Source: Fodinicola feengrottensis
GTDB lineage: Bacteria; Actinomycetota; Actinomycetes; Mycobacteriales; HKI-0501
Assembly: GCF_010993775.1 (NCBI RefSeq)
Contig: NZ_WOTO01000040.1
Coordinates: 21,489 to 85,488 of the forward strand
DNA length: 64,000 nt
Direction: 5' to 3'
Every line of letters starts with the position of its first letter. The first letter of the stretch is position 1. The notes under the pieces are model-generated. The model worked only from the letters and a program-made list of their open reading frames with translations, searched no databases and was not told the origin of the DNA. A program made the translations under genes and the position numbers. Positions 48,257 through 58,696 of this stretch are shown here, piece by piece.

Positions 48257-49165
48257 CTAGGAAAGCAGCGCGTAACCCTCGGCGAGCTGTTCGGCCTGCC
48301 GGAGCCAGTCTCCTGACGCGAGCCCCATCACGACCCGGTGCGCTCCGGCCTCGGCGAAGGCGGCCAGCCGATCGGCGATCTGGGCGGGGCCGCCGGTGAG
48401 GGGGATCTTTGGCGCCTCATCAGGGGCGATGCCGTACGCCTGCACGAGGCGGTCGGTCATGGCCTCGACCGGGATGTCGGCGCCGGCCAGGACGGCGGGG
48501 CCGCCGACGGTGATCAGCGGCATCGGGCGGCCCTGCTCGGCGGACATCTCGCGGAGTTTCGCGGCGCCGCGGATGACGGTGGACGGCATCGACGAAGGGA
48601 ACCACTCATCCGCGTACGCGAGAGTGCGGCGCAGGGTGGGAGCGGCGTCGGTGCCGCCGATCAGGATGGTGGGAACGGTGCTCGCGGGCGCGAGCGTCAT
48701 CTCGGGGGAGTCGGGGCCGATTCGGGTTGGTTTGCCGGCGATCAGGTCGGGGAGGACTTCCAGGATCGCGTTCGTACGCCTGCCTCGTTCGGTGGCCGGG
48801 ATGCCGACAGCTGGCCAGATCGGGGCGCTGGGGAAGCCACCGGAGCCGACGCCGAGCAGGATCCGGTCACCGGAGACCTGTTGCAGGCTCGCCAGCATGG
48901 CCGCGGAGGCGGCGGCTGGGCGCAGGGCCAGCGTGTACGTCCCGAAGCCGAGCCGGATGCGCTCGGTCGCCGCGGCGGCCGCGGCGAGCACGATCGGTGC
49001 GTCGAGTGCGTGATTGCCGCTTCCGAGCACCATATCGGCCGCCCACGCCGATTCGAGGCCGAGTCGCTCCACATGGCGGGCCGCGGCGCCGATACCGCCG
49101 ACGCGGGCGAGGTCCTCCGGTTTCGTGATGATCGGCAGCGAGACGCCGAGTTTCAAAGCAGTCAT
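48257..49165 (-). CDS. LLM-class (luciferase-like, F420- or FMN-dependent) oxidoreductase
   Basis: Intact, 302 residues, TIM-barrel luciferase-like family. It opens LKLGVSLPIITKPEDLARVG and has ERLGLESAWAADMVLG, RIRLGFGTYTL, QQVSGDRILLGVGSGGFPSA and a C-terminal GGPAQIADRLAAFAEAGAHR. In actinomycetes such proteins usually take F420. The substrate is unknown. Its start lies 153 bp from a divergently transcribed secreted protein gene. Confidence 0.8.
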   Translation of the reverse strand: MTALKLGVSLPIITKPEDLARVGGIGAAARHVERLGLESAWAADMVLGSGNHALDAPIVLAAAAAATERIRLGFGTYTLALRPAAASAAMLASLQQVSGDRILLGVGSGGFPSAPIWPAVGIPATERGRRTNAILEVLPDLIAGKPTRIGPDSPEMTLAPASTVPTILIGGTDAAPTLRRTLAYADEWFPSSMPSTVIRGAAKLREMSAEQGRPMPLITVGGPAVLAGADIPVEAMTDRLVQAYGIAPDEAPKIPLTGGPAQIADRLAAFAEAGAHRVVMGLASGDWLRQAEQLAEGYALLS

Positions 49166-49318
49166 GAGATGGACGGTAGAACCTCAACATTAGTTGATGT
49201 CAAGGAGCTGACATTCGTCACCTTTCGGCGGGGACATTTCTAACGTTGTAAATCACCTCGCCGATTTGTACGATCCTAAAGAAATGCATGTCTCGTAAGG
49301 AAAACGAGAGGACCCAAA

Positions 49319-49642
49319 ATGCGGGTGAAAGCGATACTGGTGGCCGGCATCGCCGCGGTGGCGCTGACCGGGCTGGCGGCGCCGGCGACAGCCTCGGTGC
49401 GTACGGCCGCGCAGCAGCCTTCGGACGGATGGGCCGCGGATTTCCTCAGCCAGACTGACATTTACGGCGGGGTGCCGTACGACTCGGCCAAGGTCGGGGT
49501 CGGCACCCCGGGCGACCAGGTGCGGGTGACCTGTCACACCAAGGCCGGCTGGTTGTCGATCACCGACACCACCACCGCGGTCAGCGGTTTTGTCGACCCG
49601 CGCTACCTGAAGGTCTACGGCTTCCCCTTCGAGTGCCCGTGA
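49319..49642 (+). CDS. Small secreted protein, SH3-like
   Basis: 107 residues with a Sec signal peptide (MRVKAILVAGIAAVALTGLA, AxA-type cleavage near PATASV). The mature part of about 80 residues has two Cys (VRVTCHTK and FECP) likely paired, and a GWLSITDTTTAVSGFVDPRYLKV-like pattern (shown in part) similar to bacterial SH3 domains in secreted actinomycete proteins. Function unknown. GAGGACC precedes the ATG. Confidence 0.7.
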   Translation: MRVKAILVAGIAAVALTGLAAPATASVRTAAQQPSDGWAADFLSQTDIYGGVPYDSAKVGVGTPGDQVRVTCHTKAGWLSITDTTTAVSGFVDPRYLKVYGFPFECP

Positions 49643-49689
49643 CGACGGCGGGGAATATTCGCTGTACGCGGTTCGCTACTCTGTACGCA

Positions 49690-49900
49690 TAGGCATCGAC
49701 CCGGCCATCACCGGCGAGCCTCCGGAAGAACGGGACGGTTGTCCTTAGTAGAACCGGACGGGACGGCCCGTCACAGCCGACCGGAGTGGGCGCTCGATGC
49801 CGCGGCCAGCGGCGGGTGGGGGCCAAGCGAGGTGGTACCGCGGTGGCGCGCGCAACGGCGCCGTCGTCCTCGCGTACGAGTGTGAAGTACGCGAGGAGAG
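49690..49900 (+). promoter_or_regulatory. T-box riboswitch controlling ileS
   Basis: The T-box sequence AGGTGGTACCGCGG is at 49830-49843. Upstream, CCGG-CC-ATC-A-CCGG (49701-49714) forms an ultrashort stem I with specifier ATC (Ile) at 49707-49709, as in actinobacterial ileS leaders. Downstream, CCTCGCGTAC (49868-49877) pairs with GTACGCGAGG (49887-49896), burying part of the Shine-Dalgarno GAGGAG (49893-49898), so control is translational: uncharged tRNA-Ile should open the site. Confidence 0.9.
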
Positions 49901-49910
49901 CGAGCACCCG

Positions 49911-52900
49911 ATGGCCTATCCGCAGCATCGAAAAGATCAGGGTGTGGCGGCCTCCCCGTCGTTCCCGGACCTGGAGAACGAGGTCCTGGACGGCTGGGAC
50001 ACCGACGGCACCTTCCAGGCCAGCATCGACCAGCGGCCGGCCGGCGACAAAGGCGCCAACGAGTTCGTCTTCTACGACGGGCCGCCGTTCGAACGGCCTG
50101 CCGCACTACGGCCATTTGCTGACCGGGTATGTGAAAGACCTGGTCCCGCGCTATCAGACGATGCGTGGCAAGCAGGTCGAGCGGCGGTTCGGGTGGGACA
50201 CCCACGGGCTGCCGGCCGAGGTGGAGACCGAGAAACAGCTCGGCATCACCACCAAATCCGAGATCGTCACGCTCGGGATCGACAAGTTCAACGCGGCCAC
50301 TCGTGAGTCGGTGCTGCGCTACACCCACGAGTGGGAGCGGTATGTGCGCCGCCAGGCCCGCTGGGTGGACTTCGAGAACGACTACAAGACGCTTGACCTG
50401 CCTTTCATGGAAAGCGTCATGTGGGCTTTCAAGTCGCTCTTCGACAAAGGCCTGATCTACGAAGGTTTCAAGGTGCTGCCGTATTGCTGGCGCTGCGAAA
50501 CCCCGTTGTCCAACAACGAGATCAAGATGGACGACACGTACCGGGACCGGCAGGACCCGGCCGCGACCGTGTGGATGGAGCTCGAGGGACACCGGCGAGC
50601 GGCTGCTGACCTGGACGACGATGCCGTGGACCGTCGTGCCCAACAGCAATATCGTGGTGGATAACGACGTCGACTACGCCGTGCTGGAGCTGGACGGACA
50701 CAAGTACGTCCTGGCCGACGCACGGGTTGCCGCGTACGAGAAGGAACTCGGCGCGGCTGTGCGGGTCGACACCATCAAGGGCAGCGCGCTGGTCGGCCGC
50801 AAATACAAGCCGGCTTTCGAATTCCTGGTGGAAACGTACGCGGACGTGCCGGCGGCTTTCACCGTGCTGGCCGGAGATTTCGTGTCCACTGAGGACGGCA
50901 CGGGACTGGTCGAGGTCAGCGGCGCACACGGTGAGGACGACTTCACCATCACCACCGCTGCCGGTGTGCCGACCGTCCTGACTGTCGACGACCGGACCAG
51001 GTTCACCTCGATCGCGCCGCGTTTTGAGGGCCTGCAGGTTTTTGAGGCCAACCGGCCGATCCTGCGCGAGTTGCGGGACCGCGGTCACCTGCTGCGCGAA
51101 GAGTCGTACGTCCACTCGTACCCGCACTGCTGGCGTTGCGACACTCCGCTGGTTTACAAGGCGCTGTCGTCGTGGTTCGTCAGCGTGACCAAGTTCAAGG
51201 CCCGCGCGGTCGAGCTGAACGAGCAGATCACCTGGACACCGGAACACGTCAAGCACGGTTCTTTCGGGAAATGGCTGGAGAACGCGATCGACTGGCCGAT
51301 CTCGCGCAACCGGTTCTGGGGTTCGCCGATCCCGGTCTGGAATCCGACGACGACGAGAACTACCCACGCATGGACGTGTACGGCTCGCTGGACGATCTGG
51401 AGCGTGATTTTGGCGTCCGGCCCGATGATCTGCACCGCCCGACGATCGACGACCTGACCCGGCCGAACCCGGACGACCCGACTGGGAAGTCCACCATGCG
51501 CCGGGTGCCGGAGGTTTTGGACTGCTGGTTCGAATCCGGCTCGATGCCGTTCGCCCAGGTGCACTATCCGTTCGAGAACGCGGAGTGGTTCGAGAACCAC
51601 TTTCCCGGCGATTTCATCGTCGAATACATCGGGCAGACCCGGGCCTGGTTCTATTTCATGCAGATCATCGCGACCGCGCTGTTCGATCGGCCGGCCTTCC
51701 TGACCGCGATCAGCCACGGCATCGTGCTGGGCGACGACGGACGCAAGATGTCCAAGAGCCTGCGCAACTATCCGGACGTGTACGAGATGTTCAACGCGTA
51801 CGGTTCGGATGCGATGCGCTGGTCGTTGATGTCCTCGCCGATCCTGCGCGGTGGCGACATGTCGGTCAGCGAGTCGGTGATCCGGGACGCCGTCCGGCAG
51901 GCCATCAACCCGCTGTGGAACGCCTGGTATTTCTTCGGCCTTTACGCCAATGCCGCGAAATACGAGGCGAAATGGCGGACCGACTCCGACAACGTGCTGG
52001 ACCGGTACGTGCTCGCCAAGCTGTCCGACGCGGTGACCTCGGTGACCGCCACCATGGACGCGTACGACATCTCCGGTGCCTGCGCGTCGGTACGTTCTTT
52101 CCTCGACGTGCTGACAAACTGGTATGTCCGGCGCTCACGCGATCGGTTCTGGAACGAGGACGCGGACGCTTTTGACACGCTCTACACGGTGTTGGAGGTG
52201 CTGAGCCGTACGGCCGCACCGCTGCTGCCGATGGTCACCGAGGAGGTCTGGCGTGGCCTGACCGGCAACCGGTCGGTGCACCTGACCGACTGGCCGGACG
52301 CCGCGAGCCTGCCGGCGGATGCCGCTCTGGTGGCCAGCATGGACGAGGTGCGGGCGGTCTGCTCGGCGGCGCTTTCGCTGCGCAAGGCCGGCAAACTCCG
52401 GGTCCGGCTGCCGCTGAGCAAACTGACCGTGGCGGTCGCCGACGCGCAGGCGCTGGCGCCCTTCAAGGACCTGATCGCCGATGAGGTCAACGTCAAGGAG
52501 GTCGTGTGCTCACCACCGACGTGGCCGGCTACTGCGAACGGGTGTTGTCGCTGGTGCCACGCGTTTTGGGGCCACGGCTCGGAAAGAATGTGCAGCAGGT
52601 GATCAAGGCGGTGAAGGCCGGCGACTGGGCGGTGGCCGATGGCAAGGTGACCGCCGGGGGAGTCGAGCTGGTGGAGGGCGAGTACGAGCTTCGGCTCGTA
52701 CCGACCAATACCAGCGACACCGCTTCCTCGGCCGCGCTCCCGGGCGACGCCGGAGTTGTCGTGCTGGCCACCGAAGTGACGCCGGAGCTGGCCGCGGAAG
52801 GTCTCGCGAAGGACGTGGTCCGGGCGGTGCAGCAGGCCCGCAAGGACGCTGGGCTCGATGTCGCGGACCGGATCGACCTGACCGTCGAGCCGTCCAATGA

Positions 52901-53051
52901 GGACGTACGAACCGCTGTGGAGGCGTACCGGGATCTGGTGACGGCTGAGACTTTGGCCACCACGCTCGGATTCGGCACGCTCAGCGGTGACGTGCCGGCC
53001 ACCGAGGTGGCCGGTGGCTCGGTCCGGATCGCGGTCGCCAAAGCCAGCTGA
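49911..53051 (+). CDS. ileS: Isoleucyl-tRNA synthetase, multiply frameshifted
   Basis: About 1,046 residues of class Ia synthetase, long eukaryote-like (IleS2) form. Landmarks are EFVFYDGPPF, the HIGH-equivalent HYGHLLTGYVKDLVPRY, VERRFGWDTHGLPAE, DCWFESGSMPFAQ, GRKMSKSLRNYPD and a C-terminal anticodon-binding region. Breaks occur near 50088 (two bases missing in TTCGAACGG), 50590, 51345 and 52505; all motifs are recovered across frames. The T-box leader directs expression by tRNA-Ile charging. A strong terminator follows. The start ATG at 49911 agrees with the SD in the leader. Confidence 0.93.
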
Positions 53052-53078
53052 CGGCAGCGACAAAGCTTGACAGTAAAA

Positions 53079-53118
53079 GAAGAACCGGCCGTCGGAGCGA
53101 TCCGACGGCCGGTTCTTC
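53079..53118. terminator. Strong terminator after ileS
   Basis: An 18-bp perfect stem GAAGAACCGGCCGTCGGA / TCCGACGGCCGGTTCTTC with a GCGA tetraloop. It is flanked by A/T-richer bases on both sides, so it can end both ileS and the convergent membrane-protein gene. Confidence 0.85.
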
Positions 53119-53133
53119 GTTGTCAGGAAAGGA

Positions 53134-54133
53134 TCAGACCGTCCGGTTGAGGGTGCTCCTGGCGAGGTCGGTGATGCCTTTCTGGTGCGCGTCGTCCTGG
53201 TTGGTCGCGTTGCTGGAGTCGCCGCCGACCGCGAAATACTCCACGTGGGTCACCATGTTGCCGTCCAGGACGTAGATGTGCAGGGCGCTGCTGCTGGACT
53301 TGAAGCCGACCGCCTGTTGCCCGATGCCGTTGACGTTGATCGCCGGCCCGTAGACGCTGCTGCCGGAGGACTTCTCCGAGTTGAAGTCCCGCAGGGCCGC
53401 ACCGGTCGGGTCGTCGCCGGTCTGGATGTCCATCTCGACGGTGACCTCGGCCTGCAACTGCCCCTTGACGTAGTACGCGTGGCAGCTGGTGCTGGACAGG
53501 GTCGAGTACTTGTTCACCTCGGGCTTGGGGTTCGGGCTCTTGCTGCTGTCCGGGCTCAGCCCAAAGGCTGCTGGCGAAGAAGGTGGACAGGTCGGCCGGC
53601 GCGCAGCCGTCGCTGGGCACCTTGTGGGTGGAACCAGCCGGCGCGTTCGCTCCGCTGCCGCCGGCCGCGCCGCTGGAACCGCCGCCGCTCGCGCCGCCAC
53701 TGCCGGCCGGCGCCGGCGCGTTGCTGCTGCCGGCGGTGGTCGTGGTCGAACCCGGCTTGAGCTTGAGGTACGCGAAGACGCCGACGCCGCCGAGACAGAG
53801 CACCAGCACGACCACACCGGCGACGATGCCGATGATCAGGCCCGTCTTGGACTTCTGCGGTGGCGGCGGCGGAGGCGGCGTGCCAAAGCCGGGAGGGCCG
53901 TATCCGGGCGGAGCCGAGTTCGGGTCGCCGTAGCCGGGCGGGCCGGAGGCGGGGTCGCCACCGTACGTCGGCTGGCCATACCCCTGGTCATATCCCGGCT
54001 GCTGGCCGTAGCCGGGGTCGCCGTAGCCGCCCTGCGGGCCGCCGTAGGTCGGGTCGCCGCCCTGCTGGCCGCCGCCCTGCTGGCCGTAGCCGCCCTGCTG
54101 CCCGTAACCGGGATCTCCGTAATTTCCTGACAC
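53134..54133 (-). CDS. Gly/Tyr/Gln/Pro-rich single-pass membrane protein, paralogue 1, frameshifted
   Basis: About 330 residues. The N-terminal cytoplasmic region of about 90 residues is a GYGDPGYGQQ-type low-complexity repeat ending PPPPPPPQKSKTG. One membrane helix LIIGIVAGVVVLVLCLGG follows, a Ser/Gly/Ala linker, then an exterior domain with DGCAPADLSTFF, AFGLSPDSSKSPNPKPEVN, paired Cys, and an end ITDLARSTLNRTV. GTG 54133 is preferred (AAGG 9 bases upstream). The frame breaks near 53560. First in position of three adjacent paralogues; function unknown, no family assigned. Confidence 0.75.
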
Positions 54134-54239
54134 GATATAACCCTTCACTTGCTGTTCGTTCGAGCCCGTCTGCGGCCTGAATTATGTCCACCGCTGGCCA
54201 CCGGTTAGATCCCCTATTGATGCCAACCGGCCGATCGCG

Positions 54240-55195
54240 CTATTTCGCCGTCCGGGTCATCGCGGTGCGGGCCAGCGTGACCAGTGCGTTTTCGTGTGGA
54301 GTCTGCTGGGCAGCGTCGTCGGAGTCGGCGCCCACCCCGAAATACTCCGCGTCGAAGACGGCATTGCCATCCAATACGTAAAGAACGAGCCGGCCGGAGC
54401 TGGTTTTGTATTTCATCGCCTTGTCGCCGAGGCCGGTCACCGCCGTACCAGCGCCGTAAACGGAGTTGCTGGAGGAGAGCTCGGAGTTGTAGTCGCTGGT
54501 GGCGTCGCCCGCGGCGGCGGAACCCCCATGGAAGTTGATGTCCATCGACACGTCGGCGTCCAGCTCACCCTTGACGTACGAGCCCTGCAGGTGGTCCCCT
54601 GCGTGTTGCCGTAGTTGTTCAGGTCGGGTTTGGGGTTCGGGCTCGTCGACGTGTCCTTGGTGAGCCCGAAGGTGGCCGCGAAGGCGTCGAAATCCGCCGG
54701 TGCGCAGCCGTCGGTGGGGGCGGTGTGCTGGTGGCCGGTGGCCACGGTGGTTCCGCCGCCGGGCCGGAGCAGGAAATACCCGCCGACGGCACCGATGCAG
54801 AGCAGCAGCACGAGGACTCCCGCGACAATGCCGATGATCAGCCCGGTGCTGGACCTCTTCTGCACTGGCGGCGCGGGATAGCCGGGCTGCCCGAACGGCG
54901 GCTGGCCGTACCCGGGCGGGCCGGACGCGGGTTGGCCGTACCCCCCCGGCGGGCCGGACGCGGGCTGGCCGTAGCCAGGCGGCCCTGAGGCGGGTTGGCC
55001 GTATCCAGGCGGGCCGGAGGCCTGAGCAGGCTGGCCATATCCGCCCGGCTGGGCGTACGTGGTGGGATCCTGCGGCTGCTGCTCGCCGTAGGACTCGCCG
55101 GGCACGTCGAAGCCTTCCAACCGGTATTCGGTGGGGCCTGGATCGTTGCCGTACGGGTCCTTCCGGTACGGGTCACCGCCGGGGGGCGTGGACAT
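54240..55195 (-). CDS. Gly/Tyr/Gln/Pro-rich single-pass membrane protein, paralogue 2, frameshifted
   Basis: About 317 residues. The N-terminal part MSTPPGGDPYRKDPYGNDPG, then TEYRLEGFDVPGE and many GPPGYGQPAS units; the membrane helix is GLIIGIVAGVLVLLLCIGAV; the outer domain is DGCAPADFDAFAATFGLTKD and ends VTLARTAMTRTAK. The frame breaks near 54600 in the outer domain. The layout is the same as in paralogues 1 and 3, so they arose by tandem duplication. ATG 55195 with GGAAGGG upstream. Confidence 0.75.
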
Positions 55196-55279
55196 CGGAT
55201 CCCTTCCTTGGCAGATGGCTCGGGGCTGCGCCGAGACCGAGACAGTACATTCGCCGCACCCGTCGCGCGCGCTGGCCGG

Positions 55280-56254
55280 TCAGCTGGCGGTTCGGGTCAG
55301 GGCGGTGTTCGCCAGCGTCTTCAACGCGGTCACCACGCTGTCCTTGGACACGCTGGAGGCGGCTGAGCCGTAGCCGAACCACTCAGCGTCGACCACCACG
55401 TTGGCGTCCACCGCGTAGATCTCCATCCGGCCGCTGCTGGTGGTGACCAGGATGGCCTGGCTGCCCACTCCGCTGATCGTCTCGACCTGATATTTGAGCT
55501 GGTTGGCGACGGTTTGCTCGCTGCTCAGGTCCTGCACCGCGCCAGCGTTGTCGGAGGCGAACTCCATGTTGAGCTCGATATCGGCGATGACGTGGGTGTT
55601 GCCGCTGCCCTTCTCGTACTGCGCGCTGCACTTGGACGAGCCGCTGCTGACCGACTGTTCCGGCTGTGGCTTGTCGGGGGAAGTACCGAGCCCGAAGGTG
55701 TTCTGGATGGTCAGCAGATCCGCCGGGCCGCAGCCGGTGGTCGGCACCTTGTGGGTGGCCTGGTTGCCGCCGGTGCCCGTACCGGTCGAGGTGCCGCCGG
55801 CGTTGCCGGTGCTGTTCGTGGTGCTGGACGGCGTCGGCGCCGGTGTCCCGCGGAACACCACGAAGTAGCCCACGGTCCCGGCCCCGACGCAGAGCAACAG
55901 GGCGGCTACGCCGGCGACCAGCCCGATGATCAGGCCGGTGTTGGACTTCTTTGGCGGCGGTGGCGGCGCGTAGCCGGGCTCGCCGAACGCTGGCTGGCCG
56001 TATCCGGGCGGAGCCGACGCCGGGCCGTACCCGGGGGGCGCGGATGCGGGCTGCTGGTAGCCCGGCTGAGACTGGTAACCAGGCTGGCCCTGACCTGGAT
56101 ATCCCGACTGCGTCGGGTCGCCGTAACCTGTTCCGGTCACCGGATCCTGGTACGCGCCAGGCGTGCCGCCAGGCACGTCGTAGCCCTCCAGGCGGTATTC
56201 GGTTCGGTTGGGCTCGCCGTACGGCTCGTTCCCCCCGCCGTTGGGCGTGGACAT
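55280..56254 (-). CDS. Gly/Tyr/Gln/Pro-rich single-pass membrane protein, paralogue 3
   Basis: Intact, 324 residues, the cleanest member. It shares TEYRLEGYDVPGG with paralogue 2 near the N-terminus, then Tyr/Gly/Gln/Pro repeats, PPPPPKKSNTGLIIGLVAGV (membrane helix to about residue 130), a Thr/Ser/Gly-rich linker and the outer domain TGCGPADLLTIQNTFGLGTS ... TLANTALTRTAS. Two Cys (GCGP; SKCSAQ) may be paired. ATG 56254 with AGGGG upstream. It diverges from the radical SAM gene across about 283 bp. Confidence 0.8.
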   Translation of the reverse strand: MSTPNGGGNEPYGEPNRTEYRLEGYDVPGGTPGAYQDPVTGTGYGDPTQSGYPGQGQPGYQSQPGYQQPASAPPGYGPASAPPGYGQPAFGEPGYAPPPPPKKSNTGLIIGLVAGVAALLLCVGAGTVGYFVVFRGTPAPTPSSTTNSTGNAGGTSTGTGTGGNQATHKVPTTGCGPADLLTIQNTFGLGTSPDKPQPEQSVSSGSSKCSAQYEKGSGNTHVIADIELNMEFASDNAGAVQDLSSEQTVANQLKYQVETISGVGSQAILVTTSSGRMEIYAVDANVVVDAEWFGYGSAASSVSKDSVVTALKTLANTALTRTAS

Positions 56255-56537
56255 CGGTTCCCCTTTACTCACCGTGAGGGCGGGCGCAGACGAGACGCCG
56301 CCGCCGAAACATCGGCTCCTATCCTGGCAGAGGGCGTCATGCACGAGCGTTTAGGGCAGGCGTACGGGCAGTGTAAATGTCCTTCACGGTCCGAAGAAGC
56401 CGATTTCCCGCCGGTCGATGTGTCGCCAGCGTCACGGTCACGGCGAGTGATGTGACGCTCTGTCGCTGATGGCAGTGCGGAGCGTACCGGCTGTGCGCTG
56501 GTCGGCAATGCCGATGCCGGCCGGTACCCTGGTTAAC

Positions 56538-58491
56538 GTGACTACCAGCCCGACCACCGATGCGCAGCTGTCCGTCTTCGGCGCGCTCGAACCGCTGCTT
56601 GCCCGCGTTCAGAAACCCATCCAGTATGTGGGTGGGGAACAGGGCGCGACCAGCAAACCTTGGGAGTCGGCCCGCGGTCCGCTGGGCGCTGATGTATCCG
56701 GACGCGTACGAGGTGGGCCTGCCCAACCAGGGCATCCAGATCCTCTACGAGATCCTGAACGAGCAGCCGGACGTGCTGGCCGAGCGGACGTACTCGGTCT
56801 GGCCCGACCTGGAAGCGTTGATGCGTGAGCACGGCGTCCCGCAGTTCACCGTCGACATGCACCGCCCGGTCAGCGCCTTCGACGTTTTCGGGGTGTCCTT
56901 CTCCACCGAGCTGGGCTATACCAACATGCTCACCGCGCTGGACCTGGCCGGCATCCCGCTGCACGCCGCCTACCGCGGGCTGGAGCACCCGGTGGTGCTC
57001 GCCGGCGGGCACGCGGCTTTCAACCCGGAGCCGATCGCCGACTTCATCGACGCCGCCGTGCTTGGCGACGGCGAGGAGGCCGTCCTGGAGATCACCGCGA
57101 TCGTCCGGGACTGGAAGGCGCAGGGCAGGCCGGGCGGACGCGACGAGCTGCTGATGCGGCTGGCCCGTACCGAAACGGTCTACGTGCCCCGATTCTACGA
57201 CGTGGAGTATGCCGAGAACGGCGAGATCTACCGGGTCGCGCCGAACCGTCCGGGCGTCCCGCATCGGGTTTACAAGCGCACCACGATGGACCTGGACGCG
57301 TGGCCGTATCCGAAGACTCCGCTGGTTCCGCTGGCCGAGACCGTGCACGAGCGGGCCAGCGTGGAGATCTTCCGCGCTGCACGCACGCGGGGTTGCCGGT
57401 TCTGTCAGGCCGGCATGATCACCCGGCCGGTCCGGGAGCGGTCCATCACCGGCATCGGCGAGATGGTCCAACAGAGCCTCAAGTCCAGTGGTTTCGAGGA
57501 GGTCGGGCTGCTGTCGCTGTCGTCCGCCGACCACTCCGAGATCAACGAGATCGTCACCGGGCTCGCCGACCGGTACGAGGGCACCACCACCTCGCTGTCG
57601 CTGCCATCGACCCGCGTCGACGCCTTCAACGTGACGTTGGCGAACGAACTTTCCCGCAATGGCCGGCGTTCCGGGCTGACCTTCGCACCGGAAGGCGGCA
57701 GCGAGCGGCTCCGCCAGGTGATCAACAAGATGGTGTCCAAAGAGGACCTCATCCGTACGGTCACCACCGCGTACGAGAACGGCTGGCGGCAGGTGAAGCT
57801 CTACTTCATGTGCGGGCTGCCCACAGAAACCACCGAAGACGTGCTGGAAATCGCCGAAATGGCGCACGACGTCATCCGAGCTGGCCGCAAAGCGACCGGA
57901 CGAAGCGATATCCGTTGCACAGTCTCGATTGGTGGGTTCGTACCCAAGCCGCACACTCCTTTCCAGTGGGCTTCGCAAACCGATCCCGAGACCATCGACG
58001 AGCGTCTTTTGGCTCTGCGCAAGGCGATCAATGCCGACCGGTCGCTCGGCAAAGCGATCGGATATCGGTACCACGACGGCAAGCCCAGCCAGATCGAGGG
58101 TCTGCTGTCCCGTGGCGACCGCCGCATCGGCCGGGTCATCGAGAGCGTGTGGCGCGGCGGCGGCCGATTCGACGGGTGGAGCGAGCATTTCTCGTACGAA
58201 CGGTGGGTGGATGCCTGTGCCGCCGAGCTGCCCGCTTTTGGGCTGGATCTGGCCTGGTTCACCACCCGTGAGCGCGGCGAGAACGAGGTTCTTCCGTGGG
58301 ATCACCTCGATTCTGGGCTGGACCGGACGTGGCTGTGGGAGGACTGGCAGGACGCCCTGAAGGAATATGAGGTCGAGGACTGCCGATGGACCCCGTGCTA
58401 CGACTGCGGGGTGTGTCCGACAATGGGAACCGATATTCAGATCGGTCCTACGGGTCGTACGCTGCTGCCCCTCTCGGTCGTGAAGCCTTAG
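56538..58491 (+). CDS. TIGR03960-type B12-binding-domain radical SAM protein, frameshifted
   Basis: About 650 residues. The N-terminal B12-binding-like region GALEPLLARVQKPIQYVGGE is followed by ALMYPDAYEVGLPNQGIQIL and VLAGGHAAFNPEPIADFID. The radical SAM core has RTRGCRFCQAGMITRP; then GLTFAPEGGSERLRQVINKM and YFMCGLPTETTEDVLEIA; a Cys-rich tail TPCYDCGVCPTM follows. The frame breaks near 56690. Only two of the three cluster cysteines (CxxxCxxC) are visible, because the expected first Cys reads AAR here. Function unknown but consistently paired with TIGR03936. GTG 56538 start. Confidence 0.8.
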
Positions 58492-58532
58492 TTTTTGCTT
58501 TGGGCATAGCGAAAAAGTAGGGGTGGAGTTTC

Positions 58533-58593
58533 GTCGAGTGCGGGACTTTGTGCCGCGGTCGACGTCGAGTGTGGGGTTTCCCCCGCACTCGAC
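58533..58593. repeat. Dispersed ~61-bp palindromic repeat, copy 2
   Basis: It begins GTCGAGTGCGGGACTTTGTG and ends GCACTCGAC, differing from copy 1 at 16554-16615 by only a few bases. It lies 42 bp after the radical SAM gene and upstream of its TIGR03936 partner. Confidence 0.65.
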
Positions 58594-58696
58594 GCTGGAC
58601 GTGCTAGCGGCAGGGGAACCGGACCTCTTCGGGCGCAACGACAGGGGAAGCAGTTACGCTGGCGGCGACTGGGCCACCCTGTGTGAGGAGGACGTT

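Noticed and set aside
51525..51545. GGTTCGAATCC-like sequence resembling a tRNA T-arm
   Set aside because: It is within the ileS coding sequence (CWFESGS motif) and lacks the rest of a tRNA fold.
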